IMG/VR virus record: IMGVR_UViG_3300017527_000260
Span: 1 to 34,537 of that record
Strand: one strand, 5' to 3'
Source of the DNA: a virus
Length of the DNA stretch: 34,537 bases
The notes below the pieces were generated by a model. That model worked only from the letters and a program-made list of their open reading frames with translations, did no database searches and had not been told where the DNA came from. Below, piece by piece: positions 29,522 to 34,537 of the stretch. The number at the start of each line of letters is the position of its first letter. The first letter of the stretch is position 1. A program made the translations under genes and the position numbers.

Positions 29522-31442
29522 CGAGATAGCCTCCTTGCTGCGCTCTGTTTTGCGCTTCATTCTCGGGAGCCCCCCTATCGGGCGTCTTCTCATCTGCCGG
29601 CTGCGCTTGCATCATCAGCATCTGCATCATCATCTGACCCGCAGCAACCAGCCCGTCCCGAAGCGGCTCGTTCTTGACCTCATACATGTCCAGGATAGCC
29701 TCTGTAGCAGACGGGTTGATGAACATGGCCGGAGCAACCTTCATCGCATTAGCAATGTTCATCAGCGCTTGGTTAAACCTGGAGATCTCTATATTACTGT
29801 TTCTGGGCTTCATCTCAGAAACATCAACGGTGACATCCATGTCACCTATAATCATTGTCTCATCTATCTCCGCTTGCCAAACCTGACCGTCGGCGCCTGT
29901 AACCGCAATCGCCTGCGGCAAGGTCATATTGGCCTGCAAGGAGTCCAGCAGCTTCTTGTATATTTCCTGGTAGAACTCAGCCACTAAGTTACGGTCATCA
30001 TCCTCACGCAGAGTATTGTGCGTCTCTATGATACTGTGCTCTGTAGCCGTTCCCCCTGTCTGCTGCCCACGCGCAGATGGCGGCTGCCCGCCCACCTCGT
30101 CAAAGTCCTTGGAAGATTGCTGGCTAACCATATACAGATCAGGCGGTAATGAGGGCCAGCTAACTGGGGTAACCATGCCCTCGTTGGGCTGCCCCGTGTC
30201 ATTGACGACGTACTCATTGTCTAGGGGCGATGTAAGCTTGCCCATGTTCTCTGTCGTAGCCAGCTTCTTGTCTATCAGCGCCTTACGCGCCGAGTGCCTG
30301 ACCCCGTGCACTGCCTGAGTACGGTGGATATTGTATTCCTGATTGATCGGCACTAGCTCTGTGAAAGCGGACAGGGGATAGAACTCACCCGGCTTCTCTT
30401 CTGAGCGCAGCATGACATAGCTACTATGATCAATGCCTTTAGGTGTCGGGATATCGCGCAGCTTCTTGCCACAGCCATCAGCAAGGACAATCCAGCGCTT
30501 CTTCTCAAAGTCCTCTATGTAAAACAGGCGGACCTGCTCGCAATAGCTTCTCACGTAAGGATCTAGGTCGCTGACATTGTCAATCTCAGGCTTCGGCCTT
30601 TCATCCTCATAGCTGCTTCCAGAAGCCTCTAGATCTTCTGTATTTTCCAGTAACCTATCTGCCTTGACTTCCTTGAGTGGCCTGATAACCTCATAGGCAA
30701 CCCACCGATGATCTCTAAACTCATTTTCTCCATCAGGGTCTATGACCAAGTTCCGATACTTGGCCCAGTCGGTAAACCATTGTTCTGCGATAGGGCCACC
30801 GCCCTTTGGGATCAGGCGGTTGTCTCTGTCGCGCAGTAGCTCCCCTGTAGTCTGATCAGCCTCAAAGCCACTTAGGTCAGGCAATCCATCAGGCCCGATG
30901 GGCACTTGCTGCTCATCTACAGGCTTAACGTCCTCAAACTCTGCTGTATAGCCTACCTTGACGGCCCCATAGGCGACATGATCGGCCAGGATAGCCCTAC
31001 GCCCTGCTCGCTTCAGGCCAAAAGATGGCTGCTGAGTGAGGTAGTTAAGTAAGTGCTCCATAATCTGGTAGCGTGCGACCATGCGCACTTCTGGCTGGCC
31101 CGTCTGCGTATCTGTCGTCTGGACAGGCACTTGCTGCCAGGCTTCTTTATTCTGGCCCCTGATAACCGCCTTAGGGTTTTTAAACGCTGTCGCTGCACGT
31201 CTGCTCTTGCTCCAAGAGCCGACCTTGTTAATTGTGACCTGATCACCGCTGGCCTCAACATAGGTATCTGAGTCCTGCTCCCAGTGCTTCATATCAAAGA
31301 AGTTCTCGTTGCGCTCCCAGCGCACTTCTTCTTTGCGCCTGCGCTTGATACCCTCGCTTAGGCGATGAAACCAGAGCTGGACCTCCTGGCCATCTTCGCC
31401 CTCGTCCCAAGCCCCAGGAGTTTTCAGATCATTGCCAATCAT
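29508..31442 (-). CDS. Portal protein (P22-like), 644 aa
   Basis: The ATG at 31442 overlaps the preceding stop (ATGA) and follows GGAGAAGTAA. Early segments RWERNENFFDMKHWEQDSDT and YVEASGDQVTINKVGSWSKS recall the podoviral portal opening. The middle has YLTQQPSFGLKRAGRRAILA, DHVAYGAVKVGYTAEF and WFTDWAKYRNLVIDPDGEN, and later LVPINQEYNIHRTQAVHGVR, GGQPPSARGQQTGGTATEHS and SIIETHNTLREDDDRNLVAE, matching the wing/stem and 'q...T-A-T-E' crown regions of large phage portals. Size fits the P22-like group. It forms the dodecameric ring at the packaging vertex, together with the terminase coded just upstream. Confidence 0.85.
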   Translation of the reverse strand: MIGNDLKTPGAWDEGEDGQEVQLWFHRLSEGIKRRRKEEVRWERNENFFDMKHWEQDSDTYVEASGDQVTINKVGSWSKSRRAATAFKNPKAVIRGQNKEAWQQVPVQTTDTQTGQPEVRMVARYQIMEHLLNYLTQQPSFGLKRAGRRAILADHVAYGAVKVGYTAEFEDVKPVDEQQVPIGPDGLPDLSGFEADQTTGELLRDRDNRLIPKGGGPIAEQWFTDWAKYRNLVIDPDGENEFRDHRWVAYEVIRPLKEVKADRLLENTEDLEASGSSYEDERPKPEIDNVSDLDPYVRSYCEQVRLFYIEDFEKKRWIVLADGCGKKLRDIPTPKGIDHSSYVMLRSEEKPGEFYPLSAFTELVPINQEYNIHRTQAVHGVRHSARKALIDKKLATTENMGKLTSPLDNEYVVNDTGQPNEGMVTPVSWPSLPPDLYMVSQQSSKDFDEVGGQPPSARGQQTGGTATEHSIIETHNTLREDDDRNLVAEFYQEIYKKLLDSLQANMTLPQAIAVTGADGQVWQAEIDETMIIGDMDVTVDVSEMKPRNSNIEISRFNQALMNIANAMKVAPAMFINPSATEAILDMYEVKNEPLRDGLVAAGQMMMQMLMMQAQPADEKTPDRGAPENEAQNRAQQGGYLGASI

Positions 31443-31660
31443 TTACTTCTCCAAGCGGTGACTTTCATAATCTGCCTGACATCCCTGTCTGCCAGACAGG
31501 CCGCACAATACATCTGTGGATATCCCATCTTGCCATTGTAATTGTAGACAGCCCCGCAAGTAGGGTATGGGCATTTAAACTGGACCTTGATCCTGCCCTC
31601 TCCCTTGCGCTCCTGTTTCTGCGGAATAATCTCTGTAGTTGATTTAGCCTGCACGGACAT
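31439..31660 (-). CDS. Small zinc-ribbon protein, 73 aa
   Basis: The ATG at 31660 follows AAGGGGGATAAGAACT and overlaps the terminase stop by 17 bp. A basic N-terminus (KQERKGEGRIKVQFK) precedes a zinc ribbon (CPYPTCGAVYNYNGKMG, YPQMYCAACLADRD). It lies between the terminase nuclease and the portal and shares a coupled junction with both, suggesting it works in packaging or head assembly. No family is recognised. Confidence 0.6.
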   Translation of the reverse strand: MSVQAKSTTEIIPQKQERKGEGRIKVQFKCPYPTCGAVYNYNGKMGYPQMYCAACLADRDVRQIMKVTAWRSK

Positions 31661-32612
31661 AGTTCTTATCCCCCTTACGATTCATACGGTCAAACTCTCG
31701 GTCAACCCATTCTAGTGTGTTACGCTTGATAACCCGCTTCTTGCGTGCAGGCCCATGCATTAACTTGTCAAACAGCAGGGCTGTAGCGTCCCAGGCGTGG
31801 TTGTGCTTTTGGACAATCTTCTCTGGGTTATTGGTTCGCTCTAGGCTTGTCTGAGTCCTGTGCTCCTCTAGCCTGAGGTTACTGATTTCCCACTTGAGCT
31901 TAGGACACGCGGACGTGATCCAAGCATGTGGGCGATAGCCACTCTCGCCCCATTTCTCGGCGTTGGCCCAGTAACGCCCCAGGAAATACTGCGCAATGTC
32001 GTAGTCCGAGCCGTGATTGCCTGGGATAAAGTGGACGCCCTCTTCGGCAAAGAGACTGGCAATAGACACCTTCCCCTTTTTGCGTTGCTGGTCCTTGGCA
32101 AAGATCTGAGGGTCCGCTACGATATACTGCAAATGCTTGAAATACGGCCCCGCCTTAATCTTCTCGCACATGTCTATGTAGTTGTTGCAGGGCTCATACA
32201 GCTCCCATAACGCATATGCGTCACTACTGCGATCAATACCCCACACATGGAAATCAGACGGGTTTGTTGACCCATAGTCAAAACAGCCATAGAGAGTCAT
32301 TTCCTTAATAGCTATAGCAGGATCTTTTTGGGCTATATATATTGGGCATTTGGGGTTAAACGCGAACGGGAATACCGGCTCCCCGCCCAGGATGTCAAAG
32401 TTTATCTCATTTTCGCGCTGCCACTTAGAACTTTCTGTGCCACCGATATACCCTTGCAACCGCTTCTGGAGCCATTTCTGGCCCTCTGGCGTATCTGGGT
32501 CCTTTTCCGGGTCAGCTGAGTAATGCACCCACAAGCATGTCAGGCCCGATGGCGTTATGTATGCTCGCATCCCCTTGGGCAATTCAGCCATCCATGGTTC
32601 TACGCGGCCCAA
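31644..32612 (-). CDS. terL: Terminase large subunit, nuclease domain (separate ORF)
   Basis: The product carries the RNase H-like nuclease: Asp112 (YGCFDYGSTNP), Asp167 (IVADPQIF) and Asp275 (HNHAWDATALL), plus the linker LTCLWVHYSADPEKD, GYIGGTESSKWQREN and EPVFP typical of terminase between ATPase and nuclease. It is out of frame with the ATPase ORF, which ends 13 bp inside it. The likely start is TTG 32612, 8 nt after AGGAG; an in-frame ATG at 32591 is the alternative. The enzyme cuts the concatemer during packaging. Either the two domains are translated separately or the frame is shifted. Confidence 0.85.
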   Translation of the reverse strand: MGRVEPWMAELPKGMRAYITPSGLTCLWVHYSADPEKDPDTPEGQKWLQKRLQGYIGGTESSKWQRENEINFDILGGEPVFPFAFNPKCPIYIAQKDPAIAIKEMTLYGCFDYGSTNPSDFHVWGIDRSSDAYALWELYEPCNNYIDMCEKIKAGPYFKHLQYIVADPQIFAKDQQRKKGKVSIASLFAEEGVHFIPGNHGSDYDIAQYFLGRYWANAEKWGESGYRPHAWITSACPKLKWEISNLRLEEHRTQTSLERTNNPEKIVQKHNHAWDATALLFDKLMHGPARKKRVIKRNTLEWVDREFDRMNRKGDKNYVRAG

Positions 32613-33346
32613 GACCTCATCTCCTCGCCTTCCAGCACGAGATCTGCAAAACCACCCTGAGCGGCACTGCTGAGTGCAATGATCCGCTGCACAGCTGGTA
32701 GGGCCGTTGTAAAGGCCCCATAGAAATCGTCCTGAAATGCTGCCTCATCAATGATATACAGCGACGGTGTATGACTCCGTACCTGATGCTCCCCTTGGGG
32801 CACGGCCCTGATCTCAGAGCCCTCCCAAGGGACATACAGGCCTGTATACGGGCACTTATCTGTCTGCGTATAGACCAAGCATCCTTGCTTATTGCCGTTG
32901 CCTGTGACGATGTTATAGTCCATCAGCCACGGTGGCAGCCGGCTTTCTATAAAAGACATGCGCCCGAGCTTAAACTCCTTGCCTCCATGTGTAACCATAT
33001 CCAGGGCATCATCTTCCTTCTTGCCCTGCCACATAATCTTGCGTTCTTGCTTTGTTCTTGCGTACCAGCAGCAGAAAATACAGGCCAGCCACGACATCAT
33101 GACCTGCCTGCTTTTGGGCACAACAACCCGATCGCAAGCCAACCAAGTTCTGAACACCCACTGGATGTATTCCTTCCCAAGCGGTATTTTGCGGTACGGG
33201 CTTTCTGCCAGCGGATCTCTTGTGGTCACGTGTTGCAGGAATCTCCACAGCCCGCTATCGGCGTACCCGAGCTTACGTGTACCCCAGAACTGGATCTGCT
33301 TGATCCACTTATCTCTGTTTGCGTCTTTAGTGTACTTTTTGCCCAT
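32600..33346 (-). CDS. terL: Terminase large subunit, ATPase domain (separate ORF)
   Basis: The 248-aa product holds a terminase Walker A variant (PKSRQVMMSW, residues 77-86), Walker B with catalytic Glu (SLYIIDEAAF, Asp200-Glu201) and a coupling motif (IALSSAAQGGF). It is the motor half only; the nuclease half is in the next ORF. The ATG at 33346 overlaps the deacetylase stop (TAATG). A normal large terminase of this group is one chain of about 550-600 residues; the two ORFs together give 570, so no region seems missing. Confidence 0.85.
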   Translation of the reverse strand: MGKKYTKDANRDKWIKQIQFWGTRKLGYADSGLWRFLQHVTTRDPLAESPYRKIPLGKEYIQWVFRTWLACDRVVVPKSRQVMMSWLACIFCCWYARTKQERKIMWQGKKEDDALDMVTHGGKEFKLGRMSFIESRLPPWLMDYNIVTGNGNKQGCLVYTQTDKCPYTGLYVPWEGSEIRAVPQGEHQVRSHTPSLYIIDEAAFQDDFYGAFTTALPAVQRIIALSSAAQGGFADLVLEGEEMRSWAA

Positions 33347-34536
33347 TAATCCACCACGTCATTGGGATGCATCCAAAACGCACCACCATTTGGCCCGTCT
33401 TCATAATTACAACTATCTCGCGGGGCACATCTTATGTGGTGCTGCCTGTATTTGTGGAACACCTCGCCCATCGTCCTAACATCTATATACTTCCGCTTAT
33501 AGCTGAGATACTCAAATATCCACGATACCCGCATCGGTCCAAGTTCGTTATTGTCTGGGGCGACATCATAATCATAGGAATGCCAATAGAAGTTCGCGGG
33601 ACAATTGCCATTCAGATACATCATGGCAATCCAGTCTTGCACATTATCCCAAATCGTATCTCGGCCTGCTGTATAGTTGCCCTCGGCCCGCCACAAAGCC
33701 ACATTCCTGTTATCCCCATTCCCCTCGCCAACCGTTGCTCTACCTGCTGTAGGTACACCAAAAAGGTTGACCCTCTTGCGCGCCGTGCTGCCGTACCAAA
33801 GCGAGTCGCCGCGATTCATCGACCAGGGCAGCATCTCCCAGGGCATCCACCTTGTTCCATCACCAGCACCAGTGTCCGGCAAGGCTGTATGAAGCTGGAT
33901 GAGACGACCACCTATATAGCCAGAATCAGTCAAGGCCCTCACATAGTGCGTGTCGCAAAACTCAAGGGCAAAGGAATGCATCGTGATGCTCTTGCGCGGA
34001 ATACCAAGACCAGTGGCTAGAGTGTCGCGATTGACATGTGTCTTCATGCTCTCTGTGCGCGAGGCGGCCAAGTATTGCCCATGATGATTGCCATGTTGGG
34101 CGATCTCAAAACCACGGTTATGGAGATACCGATATTCTGATGGTGTCATCCTGCTAGTATACCCGGAATTACCGAAGGCAGAATCGACATGTTCAGTCAT
34201 AATATTGAGCGTGTACTTAAACCCATGCGAGTCAGCCATCTCATAGAAAGTTCGATAGGCTGACGGGTCTGCTAGCCACTCCCAGCTGAAGTTATTTGTG
34301 TCACCATCGTCAGTCGAAATACAGGCCGTCATGGGCTTGTCCCACCACGGCTGCCGGTGCTTTTGGTTCGTATAATACACAACCAAGAACGGATACTTGT
34401 TGTTGTTATCGGTGGGGCCAGCATGGTCTACGGGACATTTCATCTGGGCAGTTGACGATCCGCTCATCCAACCCCACAGCCAAAACCCGTTATTCACCGG
34501 GTCCATATCGACATAGAACTGGACAAGCTCTGTGAC
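33346..34536 (-). CDS. Polysaccharide deacetylase (NodB-like), partial
   Basis: The frame is open to the right edge, so the N-terminus is cut; an ATG at 34506 is internal. Motif 1 is STDDGD (Asp66-Asp67 from that ATG) and motif 2 is HGNHHG (His138, His142), the catalytic Asp and metal-binding Asp-His-His set of NodB enzymes. SAYRTFYEMADSHGFKYTL and EYRYLHNRGFEIAQHGNHH match the usual barrel layout, and YWHSYD near the C-terminus fits the closing His strand. The substrate could be host surface glycan or peptidoglycan. It is the gene directly upstream of terminase, coupled by TAATG, an unusual neighbour for packaging genes. Confidence 0.75.
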   Translation of the reverse strand, partial: VTELVQFYVDMDPVNNGFWLWGWMSGSSTAQMKCPVDHAGPTDNNNKYPFLVVYYTNQKHRQPWWDKPMTACISTDDGDTNNFSWEWLADPSAYRTFYEMADSHGFKYTLNIMTEHVDSAFGNSGYTSRMTPSEYRYLHNRGFEIAQHGNHHGQYLAASRTESMKTHVNRDTLATGLGIPRKSITMHSFALEFCDTHYVRALTDSGYIGGRLIQLHTALPDTGAGDGTRWMPWEMLPWSMNRGDSLWYGSTARKRVNLFGVPTAGRATVGEGNGDNRNVALWRAEGNYTAGRDTIWDNVQDWIAMMYLNGNCPANFYWHSYDYDVAPDNNELGPMRVSWIFEYLSYKRKYIDVRTMGEVFHKYRQHHIRCAPRDSCNYEDGPNGGAFWMHPNDVVD

Positions 34537-34537
34537 A

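Noticed and set aside
33367-34020. A 217-aa plus-strand frame opposite the deacetylase
   Set aside because: It lies entirely antisense to a gene with clear catalytic motifs and has no ribosome site.
1-34537. CRISPR arrays, insertion sequences, integrase or attachment sites
   Set aside because: No regularly spaced direct repeats with unique spacers, no transposase motifs and no recombinase were seen. The five-base tract has no spacers, and the excisionase-like protein alone does not show a temperate lifestyle.

Overview
The window is a gene-dense, mosaic stretch of a tailed double-stranded DNA phage (Caudoviricetes), probably from an uncultured bacterial host. A two-part large terminase, portal, scaffold, major capsid protein, two adaptor-like proteins, a tail-nozzle-like protein and very large ejection-type proteins follow one another on the minus strand. 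No tape-measure, tail-tube or sheath gene is visible, so a short-tailed (podovirus-type, P22/T7-like) particle is the best reading. Genes sit on each other's stop codons (ATGA, GTGA and TAATG junctions are common) and purine-rich ribosome sites of the AGGAGG type are plain. All three stop codons are used, so nothing suggests a recoded genome. Both ends of the window cut through genes.

Layout from left to right. (a) 3-1790, plus strand: a truncated protein with a long Ala-rich tail, a ribbon-helix-helix protein, a small unknown, and an exported protein that looks like a bacterial surface protein. (b) 1839-8842, minus strand: read in the direction of transcription, this begins with an excisionase/MerR-like regulator behind a perfect sigma-70 promoter. 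It continues through small genes, a possible single-strand-annealing protein, a replication initiator with a lambda-like candidate origin inside it, a probable helicase-loader protein and a RusA-type resolvase. It ends in three overlapping membrane-anchored proteins, the last a glycosidase-like ectoenzyme. (c) 9013-10452, plus strand: three conserved phage genes of unknown function. (d) 10453-11060: about 600 bp of non-coding DNA built from a degenerate five-base repeat. (e) 11061 to the right edge, minus strand: the late operon. Transcribed from right to left it carries a polysaccharide deacetylase, terminase ATPase and nuclease, portal, scaffold, capsid, two related capsid accessory proteins, two adaptors, a beta-helix tailspike, nozzle, two proteins sharing an LDRRGD motif, three internal or ejection proteins, a cupin, a lysis cassette built round a T4-type lysozyme, and a metallophosphoesterase.

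The host seems to be a diderm with Sec export, because four phage proteins begin with signal peptides or signal anchors, including, unusually, the tailspike. The 'IGVYFD' protein recalls surface proteins of uncultured FCB-type phyla (Eisenbacteria, Zixibacteria, Latescibacteria and similar), but that host hint comes from memory and is weak. Three polysaccharide-active candidates (deacetylase, tailspike, glycosidase-like ectoenzyme) suggest a host with a substantial glycan coat.

The least explained features are the five-base repeat tract, the candidate origin, two long out-of-frame gene overlaps, the split terminase, and the exported or enzymatic cargo (glycosidase-like protein, deacetylase, cupin) woven into the structural and replication operons. 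All family calls come from reading motifs by eye; no database search was run.
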